The notes below the pieces were generated by a model. The model made no database searches and was not told where the DNA came from. It saw only the letters and a list, made by a program, of their open reading frames with translations. From contig JALUFI010000209.1 in NCBI GenBank assembly GCA_027043685.1, forward strand, positions 1 to 9,800: DNA of 9,800 bases, given 5' to 3'. The stretch is from Pyrodictiaceae archaeon. Lineage in GTDB: Archaea; Thermoproteota; Thermoprotei_A; Sulfolobales; Pyrodictiaceae. A program made the position numbers and the translations under genes. Position 1 is the stretch's first letter. The number at the start of each line of letters is the position of its first letter. Below are positions 1 to 6,484 of this stretch, piece after piece.

Positions 1-1
1 G

Positions 2-8
2 TTTTACA
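2..8 (+). promoter_or_regulatory. TATA-like box of the winged-helix gene
   Basis: The T-rich stretch TTTTACA is centred about 40 nt upstream of the TTG at 45. Similar boxes lie at nearly the same distance ahead of several other genes in this window. It sits at the very edge, so any BRE is only partly visible. Confidence 0.4.
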
Positions 9-44
9 CAGAGTTCTAACTGTGGCTTAACGGGTGTAGCTGGC

Positions 45-554
45 TTGGCGCAAGACCCTCTTCCCTCGACGCAGAAGAGGATGCTCGAACTCCTCGCCTC
101 ATCGGGCCGCCTGGAGATAAGGGAGCTTGCACGCATGCTGGGGGTTAAGCCCGCCACTGTGAGGAAGTACGCGTTGGAACTCGAGAAGATGGGGCTCGTG
201 CGCCGCGTCGCCGGCTGGGTGGAGATAACCGAGGAGGGGAGCCGTAGCCTAGGCGCAACCCGCGAGGCCCAGCCGGGTGAGCCCGGCCAGCCCCCCACGC
301 CCCTCTACCTCGTGGGGCCCCAGGGCCCCATCCTTCTACGCGTCAATAGCCTCAGGCAGCTGGCCGCCGCGATAGTCTACGGCCTCGCCTCCCCCGAGGA
401 CATAGCCTTCATGCTGAGGAGCGGCCTCCTCCAGGCCTGGCTCTCCCGCAGCGGCGCCCCCGCTGCGCTGGTAGAGGAGCTGGACAGGCTGAGCGCTGAA
501 CCACCGGAGAGGCTCGGCGGGGAGCTCACGAGGCTCCTCTCCCCATACCTCTAG
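45..554 (+). CDS. winged helix-turn-helix DNA-binding protein with an uncharacterised C-terminal domain
   Basis: This 169-residue protein is probably a transcription regulator. Residues 8-70 form a winged-helix fold: helices around QKRMLELL and IRELARMLGV, a recognition helix near VKPATVRKYALELEKMGLV, and a wing ending in the polar VEITEEG. A Pro/Gly-rich linker (about 70-86) leads to a second domain (87-169) with the pattern GPxGPI, then SLRQLAxAI, then SGLLQAWL. I cannot name that domain with confidence; it loosely recalls small domains ending in a WL motif in signalling proteins. The TTG start at 45 is preferred because GGTG lies at 33-36, 8 nt upstream, and a TATA-like box is about 40 nt upstream. 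The frame is open to the window edge, so an earlier start is not excluded. The stop overlaps the stop of the convergent gene. The target is unknown; the neighbouring Thr/Met genes are a guess only. Confidence 0.75.
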   Translation: MAQDPLPSTQKRMLELLASSGRLEIRELARMLGVKPATVRKYALELEKMGLVRRVAGWVEITEEGSRSLGATREAQPGEPGQPPTPLYLVGPQGPILLRVNSLRQLAAAIVYGLASPEDIAFMLRSGLLQAWLSRSGAPAALVEELDRLSAEPPERLGGELTRLLSPYL

Positions 555-1720
555 GCCCCGAAGGCGGCCCGGATAGCCCTCGCCACGTCCTCGAGCACGT
601 CACGGGGCTCCTCGAGGCCCACGCTGAGCCTCAAGAGGCCCGGGGTTATGCCGAGCCTCCTCTTCTCCTCCTCGCCCAGGCCGCGGTGGCTGCTCTCATA
701 CGGGTAGGCCATTATCGACTCCACTCCGCCGAGGCTCGGGGAGGGCACCACGAGCCTAAGCTCCCGGAGAACCCTCTTCGCAGCCTCGCCGGAGCCCACG
801 TCGAAGCTCAGGACGCCGCCGTAGAGCCCGGGGAAGAGCCTCCGGGCGGTCTCGTGGTCAGGGTGGCTGGGGAGCCCGGGGTAGTAGACACGCTCTACAA
901 GCCCCTTCTCGAGGAGTCCGCGGGCAACCTCCGAGGCGCCCCGGCTCACGGCCTCCATGCGGAGGTGGAGGGTTCGGAGCCCACGTGCGGCCAGGTAGGC
1001 GTCGAGCGGCTGGAGTATGGAGCCCATCATCCTCCTCGCGTCCCAGAGCCTCCGGTGCAGCTCCTCGCCGCGGCCACAGACCACGCCGCCGAGGACATCG
1101 TTGTGGCCCGCTATGTACTTCGTGAGACTCTCCACAACCACTACTTCGCCGGGAAGCATGAGGGGCTGGAAGAGGTAGGGGGAGGCAAACGTGTTGTCAA
1201 CTACGAGGACGCAGCCCCTCTCCCTGCATGTAGCCGCTAGCTCGCGGAGAGGCGGGACACGGAGAGTAGGGTTCCCAATAGTCTCGACAAGGACCACGTC
1301 GGGGCCCTGGTCCTCCACCGCCCTGAGAAGCTCATCCCAGGGGGGCCCCGCGTAGAGAGCCTCAAGGAGACCCATGGAGGCCATCTGGTCCAGGAGGCTC
1401 CTCGTGGTGCCGTAGAGGAGCCTGCTCGCCACAACCCTCCTGGCGCCACCCGCCGCGAGGACGCCGAGCAGGGTGGTTATCGCGGCCATGCCGGTGTTGA
1501 AGGCGAGGCACCACTCAGCCTCCTCCGCCACCCGCAAAGCCTCCTCGAGGACCATCGTAGTCGGGTTGTTCTCCCTCCCGTACTTTACCTCCTTGACGGG
1601 GTCCTCGGCTGCCCCCGTGAACCTGTAGATAACGGAGACGCTCACCGGCGGCACCACGTCGCGGCCCCTGCCCGGGAGGCCTCCGCGCAGCGCCCGCAGG
1701 ACCTCGGTGACGCGGTACAA
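551..1720 (-). CDS. Cys/Met metabolism PLP-dependent enzyme (cystathionine gamma-synthase/lyase family)
   Basis: This fold-type I PLP enzyme has 389 residues, the normal family length. Visible motifs are YGRENNPT (47-54, the Tyr/Arg pair that contacts PLP phosphate of the partner subunit), NTGMAAI (75-81), Tyr103 (ring stacking), DNTFASPY (175-182, Asp to the PLP nitrogen), SLTKYIAGHNDVLGG with Schiff-base Lys201, SLGGVES (329-335) and LLRLSVGLE with carboxylate-binding Arg364. It lies 6 nt behind homoserine kinase and is probably translated from the same mRNA; its GGTG site (1730-1733) abuts the upstream stop codon. The start is TTG. Context favours gamma-replacement on an activated homoserine (cystathionine or homocysteine synthesis). 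The residue before SLGG is Pro where cystathionine gamma-synthase and lyase typically have Glu, so the substrate is open: gamma-lyase or a sulfhydrylase is also possible. The family is certain; the exact reaction is not. Confidence 0.92.
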   Translation of the reverse strand: MYRVTEVLRALRGGLPGRGRDVVPPVSVSVIYRFTGAAEDPVKEVKYGRENNPTTMVLEEALRVAEEAEWCLAFNTGMAAITTLLGVLAAGGARRVVASRLLYGTTRSLLDQMASMGLLEALYAGPPWDELLRAVEDQGPDVVLVETIGNPTLRVPPLRELAATCRERGCVLVVDNTFASPYLFQPLMLPGEVVVVESLTKYIAGHNDVLGGVVCGRGEELHRRLWDARRMMGSILQPLDAYLAARGLRTLHLRMEAVSRGASEVARGLLEKGLVERVYYPGLPSHPDHETARRLFPGLYGGVLSFDVGSGEAAKRVLRELRLVVPSPSLGGVESIMAYPYESSHRGLGEEEKRRLGITPGLLRLSVGLEEPRDVLEDVARAIRAAFGA

Positions 1721-1726
1721 GGCCCC

Positions 1727-2671
1727 CTACACCCTCTCAGCGCCCGGTGCTGTGCGGGCGATCTTCACCATCTCTGGCTCGCAGCACCCGCAGCGGGTGA
1801 GCAGAGCCTCCGCCACCCTCTTCGCGTCCTCCTCGCCGGAGACGAGCGCCACCATGGAGGGCCCCGCGCCGCTCACCGCTACGCCGAGGGCGCCTGCGGC
1901 GAGCGCGGCTGAGCGCACCTCGTTGTAGCATGGTATGTAGCGCTGCCTCGCCGGCTCAACTATCTCATCCCCCATCATCATCTCCCCGAGGACGCGGAGG
2001 TCGCCGAGCGCGGCTGAGGCGACGAGCATTGCGAGCCGGGACCAGTTACGGACAGCCCTATCTAGCTCGACGCTCCTTGGCAACACCTCCCTCATGAGCC
2101 GTGTCTTGGGCGACGCGAATGGCTGTACACGGGGAATGTAGAGGACCAGCCACGCGTCGAGCCATAGCCTCCTCGCAACCACGCGGCCCTCGCGGTCACG
2201 CGCGACCACCGCTAGCCCGCCGAGCAGGCTCGCTGCAACGTTGTCGAAGTGGGGGGACCCGGCTGCGGCTGCCTCGCCGTGGCCGGCTGCCTCGACGAGC
2301 ACGGAGTCGCCCACGTCTAGGCCGAGGAGGAGGGACGCTGCCCTCGCCGCGGCGGCTGCGGAAGCGCCGCTGCTGCCGAGCCCCAGGCCCGGGGGCACGC
2401 CCTTGTAGACGCGGAGAACTATGTCCTCGCCCTCGAGCCTCCTCCCGGCGAGCCTGAGCAGCGCCCTCACGGCCTCCGCTGCGGTCTCGGCGCCGCCGGC
2501 GCCGGAGGCGTGGGGCCCGTACACGGTCTCAACGTAGACGTTGCCGCTGCCCGGCTCGAGTCTTGCCTCGACCTCGTCGTAGAACGCTGTGTGGGCGAGC
2601 GCCACGGCGTCAAACCCGGGGCCGAGGTTCGCGCTGCTAGAGTAGGCCCTAACCCTCACCGAGGAGGCCAA
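1727..2671 (-). CDS. thrB: homoserine kinase (GHMP family)
   Basis: It phosphorylates L-homoserine with ATP to O-phosphohomoserine, the branch metabolite for threonine and, in some lineages, methionine. The 314-residue length fits ThrB. GHMP motifs are in order: SANLGPGFD (13-21), the phosphate-binding loop PPGLGLGSSGASA (93-105), HFDNVAASLLGG (141-152, typical of homoserine kinases), and motif 3 AVSGAGPSMVAL (265-276). The start is TTG at 2671, preceded by GGTGG (2678-2682) at 6 nt spacing. A GTG four codons later would still keep motif 1 but has no ribosome site. It is the first gene of a two-gene operon with the PLP enzyme and diverges from PEP carboxylase. The C-terminal CGCCEP (294-299) has adjacent cysteines of unknown meaning. 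Other GHMP kinases are less likely because of the motif 1 and HFDN signatures. Confidence 0.93.
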   Translation of the reverse strand: MASSVRVRAYSSSANLGPGFDAVALAHTAFYDEVEARLEPGSGNVYVETVYGPHASGAGGAETAAEAVRALLRLAGRRLEGEDIVLRVYKGVPPGLGLGSSGASAAAAARAASLLLGLDVGDSVLVEAAGHGEAAAAGSPHFDNVAASLLGGLAVVARDREGRVVARRLWLDAWLVLYIPRVQPFASPKTRLMREVLPRSVELDRAVRNWSRLAMLVASAALGDLRVLGEMMMGDEIVEPARQRYIPCYNEVRSAALAAGALGVAVSGAGPSMVALVSGEEDAKRVAEALLTRCGCCEPEMVKIARTAPGAERV

Positions 2672-2677
2672 AGCAGA

Positions 2678-2682
2678 CCACC
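2678..2682 (-). promoter_or_regulatory. Shine-Dalgarno site deciding the homoserine kinase TTG start
   Basis: GGTGG on the minus strand matches the anti-SD of crenarchaeal 16S rRNA and ends 6 nt before TTG at 2671. The in-frame GTG at 2659 lacks such a site. An ATG just upstream (around 2683) is out of frame. Confidence 0.6.
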
Positions 2683-2691
2683 ATCTAGCCC

Positions 2692-2711
2692 CTGGCCGCG
2701 TCCACGGCCAG
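2692..2711. repeat. perfect 7-bp inverted repeat in the divergent thrB/PEPC intergenic region
   Basis: CTGGCCG (2692-2698) and CGGCCAG (2705-2711) are exact reverse complements separated by 6 nt. The element lies between the TATA-like box at 2727-2734 and the homoserine kinase start. It could be an operator for a dimeric regulator, or a small hairpin in the thrB leader. A chance GC-rich match cannot be excluded. Confidence 0.45.
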
Positions 2712-2726
2712 CGGTCATCAATAGGT

Positions 2727-2734
2727 CTTATATC
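2727..2734 (+). promoter_or_regulatory. TATA box of PEP carboxylase, possibly bidirectional
   Basis: CTTATATC is the only clear AT-rich element in the 102-bp divergent spacer. It is centred about 43 nt upstream of the GTG at 2774, the spacing seen for other genes here. Read on the minus strand it is GATATAAG, about 60 nt ahead of the homoserine kinase start, so it might serve both directions. Confidence 0.55.
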
Positions 2735-2773
2735 TGGCTCCGCGCTGGGCGGGGCAGCGGTGGGATTGGAGGT

Positions 2774-4306
2774 GTGCTAGGCTACCCAGTCCCCCTGGCG
2801 ATGGCTACCCAGCACCCGGACTCGGCGAGCCGGGGATTCACTGCCCAGGAGGAGGTGGAGGAGGCGCTCCGCGACCTCCTGCCGCCGAGCAGGGGAGGCC
2901 TGGGCCTCGACGAGAAGATGATTGACTACGAGGGCAAGCTCACCCCCTACCACCAGGTCCAGTGGGTGGTGGAGGAGCTTCTACGCCACGGCTTGGCCCC
3001 GGGCGAGGACTTCCTCATAACGCCGAGGATACCCTCGGAGAGGCTGGAGGAGCCTGAGCGCCAGGTAATGGTTCTCTGGGGCGTCCTCATAGCCAACAAG
3101 AAGGCCCTGGAGAAGACGGGGCGCGAGGCGGTCCGCTACATAATCAACCCGATGAGCAGCACCGGGTACGAGGTATATGTGCTCCAGCGCCGCATACTCA
3201 AGCTCCAGAGGCTCGCCGAGGAGGAGCTCGGCGTCAAGAGCGGCCAGATAGAGGTAATCCCTCTCGTGGAGGACTACGAGTCCCTCCTCCACGTGGACAA
3301 GATACTCGAGGGCATGAAGAACGCCCTGCTCGCCCACCTCGGGATACACTACACGAGCTACCGCGTGCTCCTAGGCAAGAGCGACACCGCCCTCGCCTAC
3401 GGCCACCTCACAAGCAGCCTCGCCCTAGTGTACGCGCTCTCCAGGCTCCACAAGTGGGCAGAGGCAGAGAACACCAGGGTCTACCCAATCCTGGGCGTCG
3501 GGGCCCTGCCCTTCCGCGGCCACCTCTCCCCCCACGCGGTCAAGGCATTCACCACGCAGTACCCGGGGTACCGCACCGCCACGATACAGTCCGGGCTACG
3601 CTACGACCAGGGCCCCAGGGCCGTAGAGGCCGTGGTCAAGGCCCTCCAGGAGGGCCTGGCTAGGCCCCCGAGGCTCCTCGACCCGGAGCAGGAGAAGCTC
3701 ATAGTAGCCGCCTCGAGGATATTCACCCGTGAGTACCTGCGCCTAGTCATAAGGCTCCTCGACGCCATAGACCTGGTGGCTGCCTACGTCCCCCGCCGCA
3801 GAGCAAGGGTCAGCCACAGCGAGTACCCCAGGAGCCTAGAGGCGAGCATAGCCTTCACCGGCGACCACGGCCTCGCCTCCTGGGCCAGGCCCCGGCTCCG
3901 CCCACTGCCCAGGGCAATCAAGTTCACAGCCGCGCTCTACACCATCGGGCTCCCACCAGCCCTCATAGGCCTGGGCCGCGGCCTACGCGAGGCAAGGAGG
4001 GCCCTCGGCGAGGAGGCTGTCGAGGAGCTGCTCAGGCTGCTCCCCCTACTACCCCTGGACGTCGAGTTCGAGCTAGCACACTACGCCCCAGACATACTCG
4101 CCCGCTACATACGCGACGAGAACACCCTCAAGCTAGTACGGGAAGACGTGGAGGAGGCCTCGACGCTGGCGAGGCGCAGGCCAGAGCCAAGCCCCGACTA
4201 CCGCCTACTCCTCCTCCAGGCATACAATGCCATCAAGATGGGGATAAGGAGCGAGGCGGAGAAAGCGATAGCAGAGGCAGGCAAGCTGCGCGGAAGCCTA
4301 GGCTAA
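2774..4306 (+). CDS. ppcA: archaeal-type phosphoenolpyruvate carboxylase
   Basis: It carboxylates PEP with bicarbonate to oxaloacetate, an anaplerotic or CO2-fixing step. The sequence is the short archaeal PEPC: MATQHPD near the N-terminus (10-16), IPLVEDYESL (162-171), GKSDTALAYGH (201-211), GALPFRGHLSP (243-253), TIQSGLRYD (270-278), and LPRAIKFTAALYTIGLPP (378-395), then HYAPDILARYI (436-446). The GTG at 2774 gives 510 residues, matching the family's length of about 510. It keeps the segment before the TQHPD motif (YPVPLAM, comparable to IPRxM in relatives). The frame stays open upstream to 2510, but that part is antisense to homoserine kinase and upstream of the promoter. ATG 2801 would remove conserved sequence. 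GGAGG at 2768-2772 lies unusually close to the GTG, so translation initiation is not fully resolved. The product supplies oxaloacetate for aspartate, threonine and methionine, in keeping with the divergent neighbours. Confidence 0.93.
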   Translation: MLGYPVPLAMATQHPDSASRGFTAQEEVEEALRDLLPPSRGGLGLDEKMIDYEGKLTPYHQVQWVVEELLRHGLAPGEDFLITPRIPSERLEEPERQVMVLWGVLIANKKALEKTGREAVRYIINPMSSTGYEVYVLQRRILKLQRLAEEELGVKSGQIEVIPLVEDYESLLHVDKILEGMKNALLAHLGIHYTSYRVLLGKSDTALAYGHLTSSLALVYALSRLHKWAEAENTRVYPILGVGALPFRGHLSPHAVKAFTTQYPGYRTATIQSGLRYDQGPRAVEAVVKALQEGLARPPRLLDPEQEKLIVAASRIFTREYLRLVIRLLDAIDLVAAYVPRRRARVSHSEYPRSLEASIAFTGDHGLASWARPRLRPLPRAIKFTAALYTIGLPPALIGLGRGLREARRALGEEAVEELLRLLPLLPLDVEFELAHYAPDILARYIRDENTLKLVREDVEEASTLARRRPEPSPDYRLLLLQAYNAIKMGIRSEAEKAIAEAGKLRGSLG

Positions 4307-4466
4307 CGAGGGGGAGCAGGGGGAGATGGGGCTCGGCCTCCGCCATACAACGTCACCGCCCCTCCCTCCAAGGGGCTCAGCCCTAGCGAACATCCCCACA
4401 GCCCCACAGAGCCCCCGGCAGGCGGGAACCCAGCAATAACGAGCAGCGCCAACACTCCCCGCCGAA
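4307..4466. other. intergenic region after PEPC, with G-runs
   Basis: No gene is visible here. Just after the PEPC stop come G5 (4310-4314), G5 (4319-4323) and G4 (4328-4331) with 4-nt spacers, then GG. A small palindrome GGGCTCAGCCC lies at 4373-4383. There is no poly-T terminator. The stretch at 4384-4460 is C/A-rich with no recognisable structure. Confidence 0.5.
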
Positions 4467-4473
4467 CTTTTAC
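4467..4473 (+). promoter_or_regulatory. TATA-like box of the small membrane protein gene
   Basis: CTTTTAC is centred 40 nt upstream of the ATG at 4510, in a GC-rich surround and at the same spacing as the other TATA boxes in the window. Confidence 0.5.
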
Positions 4474-4509
4474 GGGCGAGAAAGACGGCTCCCCACCTAC
4501 ACCGGGGGC

Positions 4510-4725
4510 ATGGGTATGGGGCCCAGGGCGAAGCTCCTACTAGGCTTCCTCATAGTCACAGCCCTCTACCTCTCATCGATGAGGGGCCTCCTAAGGATAG
4601 AGCACAAGCTCTTCGCCGACGACCCAGGCCCCATAAAGCTCCTAGAGCTAGGAGTAACCCTAGCCTACCTCGCTGCCGTGGGCTTCACTGCATACATAGC
4701 GAGGAAGCCAGCCACAAACCAGTAG
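4510..4725 (+). CDS. small two-helix membrane protein, unknown function
   Basis: This 71-residue protein is not recognised. It has two hydrophobic segments, about residues 8-25 (LLLGFLIVTALYLSS) and 44-65 (LLELGVTLAYLAAVGFTAYIA). They are joined by a charged loop containing RIEHKLFADDPGP; a basic start (RAK) and a RKP tail follow membrane topology rules with both ends inside. Coding support is the TATA-like box 40 nt upstream, an ATG start, third-position preferences like those of neighbours (CTC/CTA Leu, AGG Arg, ATA Ile) and a clean stop. ATG 4516 is an alternative start. There is no GGTG site; C then GGGGG directly precedes the ATG region. It stands alone between PEPC and the tRNA gene, so context gives no hint of function. 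Confidence 0.65.
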   Translation: MGMGPRAKLLLGFLIVTALYLSSMRGLLRIEHKLFADDPGPIKLLELGVTLAYLAAVGFTAYIARKPATNQ

Positions 4726-4881
4726 AGAACCAGCGTGTGGCTCTATGGCAGAGGCGCTCCCCAGTCCTCCTAGAACATTGCTCGCGTTATTGCCCCCTTT
4801 TCTACCATAGGGCGCGGCTCCGGGATAGGGGCTCCGAGTCGAGGCGCTTCTGTGAGGAGCTGGCGCAGGGGTTCTTGTTTG
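4726..4881. other. spacer between the small membrane gene and tRNA-Leu
   Basis: No gene is visible. CCCCCTTTTCT around 4794-4804 is the only pyrimidine/T run and could help end plus-strand transcription. Short open frames here run through the tRNA and are not credible. Confidence 0.35.
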
Positions 4882-4969
4882 TGGTGCGGGGGGTGGGATT
4901 TGAACCCACGCAGGCCTACGCCAGCGGGTCCTAAGCCCGCCCCCTTTGACCTGGCTCGGGCACCCCCGC
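4882..4969 (-). tRNA. tRNA-Leu (anticodon UAG), CCA encoded
   Basis: On the minus strand the acceptor GCGGGGG (4969-4963) pairs with CCCCCGC (4892-4886), discriminator A at 4885, and CCA at 4884-4882. The D stem is CCC/GGG with GG in the loop. The anticodon stem is GCGGG/CCCGC with loop CTTAGGA, anticodon TAG at 4933-4931. A 14-nt class II variable arm has a GGC/GCC stem. The T stem is GTGGG/CCCAC with loop TTCAAAT. This is a leucine tRNA reading CUA and probably other CUN codons. No intron is present. The very GC-rich stems suit a hyperthermophile. Confidence 0.97.
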
Positions 4970-5007
4970 ACCCCTACGGAGCCAGGAGGGTCTCCAGGGG
5001 GCTTGCC

Positions 5008-5018
5008 GTGTCTTATCG
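5008..5018 (-). promoter_or_regulatory. weak TATA-like element of tRNA-Leu
   Basis: On the minus strand, CGATAAGAC is the only moderately AT-rich element upstream of the tRNA, about 40 nt before its 5' end. It contains the TAA stop codon of the FAU-1 gene. Co-transcription from FAU-1 with processing is the alternative. Confidence 0.25.
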
Positions 5019-6455
5019 TGTCACGGCGCCCTGTGAGGGTTTTTGAAGCTTGCCCGCAAGCTTCTCCGCCTCCTCTATGGCCCTCTTCTTCAGCTCCTCC
5101 GTAACGACGCCGAGGTTGGCCCACTTCTCCAACTCATCTAGGTCTAGCACCCTTGTGCCTTCCCTTGTCTTGACGACGTCTACCTCGAGGTCCAGGTAGA
5201 TCACTGCGTCGGGCGTTACTTCTGGGGGTGTGTTTATGTTGTAGTAGGTGCCTTTGACTTCCCCGCTTCTTGAGTAGTAGGTGTGCTTCACCACCCAGCT
5301 CCCGGTGTCTACGATTGTCTCTATCCTGTCGCCGGGCTCCTTCTCGACTCCGAGGCCGTCGTAGACTCCGCGGCTCCTCACTCTCCTCTCGAGGACGAGG
5401 ACTAGGCGGCCGTTCTCCCTAGAGGCCGAGGCCACCGTGGCCTCTCCGAGGGTTATCGCCTCGCCGTTTGGCTTGACGTGGATTATCTTGACTGTCCTGG
5501 TTTGCTGGAGCCTCTCGGCGAGGTAGTCTAGGAGGCCTAGGAGGAGCTTCTCCTCCTCCACCCCGTGGGGGATCAGTTTCTCGGCGTAGTCGACTACCGT
5601 GCTTAGCTCGGGGGCTGTGCTCTTGACTGAGTGGTGCCAGGGCATTGTCGGCGTTGTCTTTGAGCGTAGCTTGTCTAGTTTCTCCTTGTCGGGGCGGCTG
5701 AGCCTCACCACCGCTACTGTCTCGCCCTCGCTGTAGATTCCCTCGCTGCCCTGCTCGGCCTTCTTCGCTACCTCCTCTAGCTGGTTAGCGAGTTCCTCGA
5801 GGTGGCTCCGCAGGGTCTCCGCTGTGGCTGAGCGGGCGCTGCTCCTCCAGTGCACCGAGTAGCCCCTGGACGTGTAGTCGGCTGCAATGCTCATTAGCTC
5901 TGCTCGTTTCTCCCTGCTGCGTATGTGCTCGCTTATAGTCACCCTCGGCTGGCTCCCCTGGTAGAGGATTGCATAGTCCCCTATCACGCGGGGCCCGGGC
6001 GCCAGCCTGGGGGTCTCGCCGGGCTTCACGCCGGGGCGGACAACGCCGGCCACGAGGGCTGTGCCGGGCTCGGGGCACTCATCTGTAACCAGCTCGGCCT
6101 CCACGCCGCCTACGCTGGTCATGCAGCGCCCGTCCCGGCTCCCCGTCACCCTTGCCTTCACGGTTGCATGCAGGGGGAGCCTGGAGACCCAGTAGAAGCT
6201 GTAGGGTAGCTCCCTCCTGAGGACCTCCACCACCTTCTCGGCAGCCCAGGTGTAGCCGACCACTACTAGCTCGGAGGGCTCGTTGTCGCTGTGCTTGAGC
6301 GTCACGTCGGCCGGCAGCTCCAGCTGGGGGATGCCCAACCTGGAGGCGATGACCTGCGATGCCTGCACAACCTGGAAGCCCGCAGCAAGCATCAGCTCAG
6401 TCAACGCGGTGGCGTAGATACCTCTTACCCTAACTCTCGCCACACCGCTCTGCAA
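5013..6455 (-). CDS. FAU-1 family RNase E/G-like RNA-binding protein (DUF402 C-terminal domain)
   Basis: This cytoplasmic protein is related to Pyrococcus FAU-1, described as an AU-rich RNA-binding protein and RNase E/G-like nuclease. The 480-residue length fits (FAU-1 is about 470). The N-terminal segment has the family's RVRGIYATALTEL. Residues 92-165 look like an S1-like beta domain (LHATVKARVTG). The central SIAADYTSRGYSVHWR region and following acidic, Lys-rich helices (189-265) correspond to the RNase E/G-like part. The DUF402 domain (about 365-460) shows DTGSWVVKHTYYSRSGEVKG, NINTPPEV and AVIYLDLEVDVV. The TTG at 6455 is the longest start; GTG at 6443 (MARVRVRG) matches relatives slightly better and fits a possible TATA at 6474-6484, but neither has a good SD. 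It ends 43 nt upstream of tRNA-Leu, suggesting read-through or a role in stable RNA processing (inference). Confidence 0.88.
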   Translation of the reverse strand: MQSGVARVRVRGIYATALTELMLAAGFQVVQASQVIASRLGIPQLELPADVTLKHSDNEPSELVVVGYTWAAEKVVEVLRRELPYSFYWVSRLPLHATVKARVTGSRDGRCMTSVGGVEAELVTDECPEPGTALVAGVVRPGVKPGETPRLAPGPRVIGDYAILYQGSQPRVTISEHIRSREKRAELMSIAADYTSRGYSVHWRSSARSATAETLRSHLEELANQLEEVAKKAEQGSEGIYSEGETVAVVRLSRPDKEKLDKLRSKTTPTMPWHHSVKSTAPELSTVVDYAEKLIPHGVEEEKLLLGLLDYLAERLQQTRTVKIIHVKPNGEAITLGEATVASASRENGRLVLVLERRVRSRGVYDGLGVEKEPGDRIETIVDTGSWVVKHTYYSRSGEVKGTYYNINTPPEVTPDAVIYLDLEVDVVKTREGTRVLDLDELEKWANLGVVTEELKKRAIEEAEKLAGKLQKPSQGAVTR

Positions 6456-6473
6456 CCCCTAGTCCCCAGGCAC

Positions 6474-6484
6474 GCGCAAAACGT
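6474..6484 (-). promoter_or_regulatory. weak TATA-like element upstream of the FAU-1 gene
   Basis: ACGTTTTGCGC on the minus strand is the only AT-rich run in the 73-bp spacer. It is 36-37 nt before the GTG at 6443 and 24 nt before the TTG at 6455, so it fits the GTG better. The same TTTT may instead belong to a terminator (see the hairpin entry). Confidence 0.25.

Noticed and set aside
686..1240. Plus-strand open frame inside the PLP enzyme gene
   Set aside because: Shadow frame of a gene with clear motifs; its translation has no family features or start site.
2101..2457. Plus-strand Arg-rich frame inside homoserine kinase
   Set aside because: Arg/Pro/Gly composition typical of GC-rich shadow frames.
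2510..2773. N-terminal extension of the PEPC reading frame
   Set aside because: It is antisense to homoserine kinase, lies upstream of the TATA box, and would make the enzyme about 88 residues too long.
4737..4934. tRNA-overlapping integrated element at tRNA-Leu
   Set aside because: No duplicated tRNA 3' end and no integrase gene in the window.
4660..5124. Open frames on both strands across 4660-5124
   Set aside because: They run through the tRNA-Leu gene and the FAU-1 3' end; not coding.
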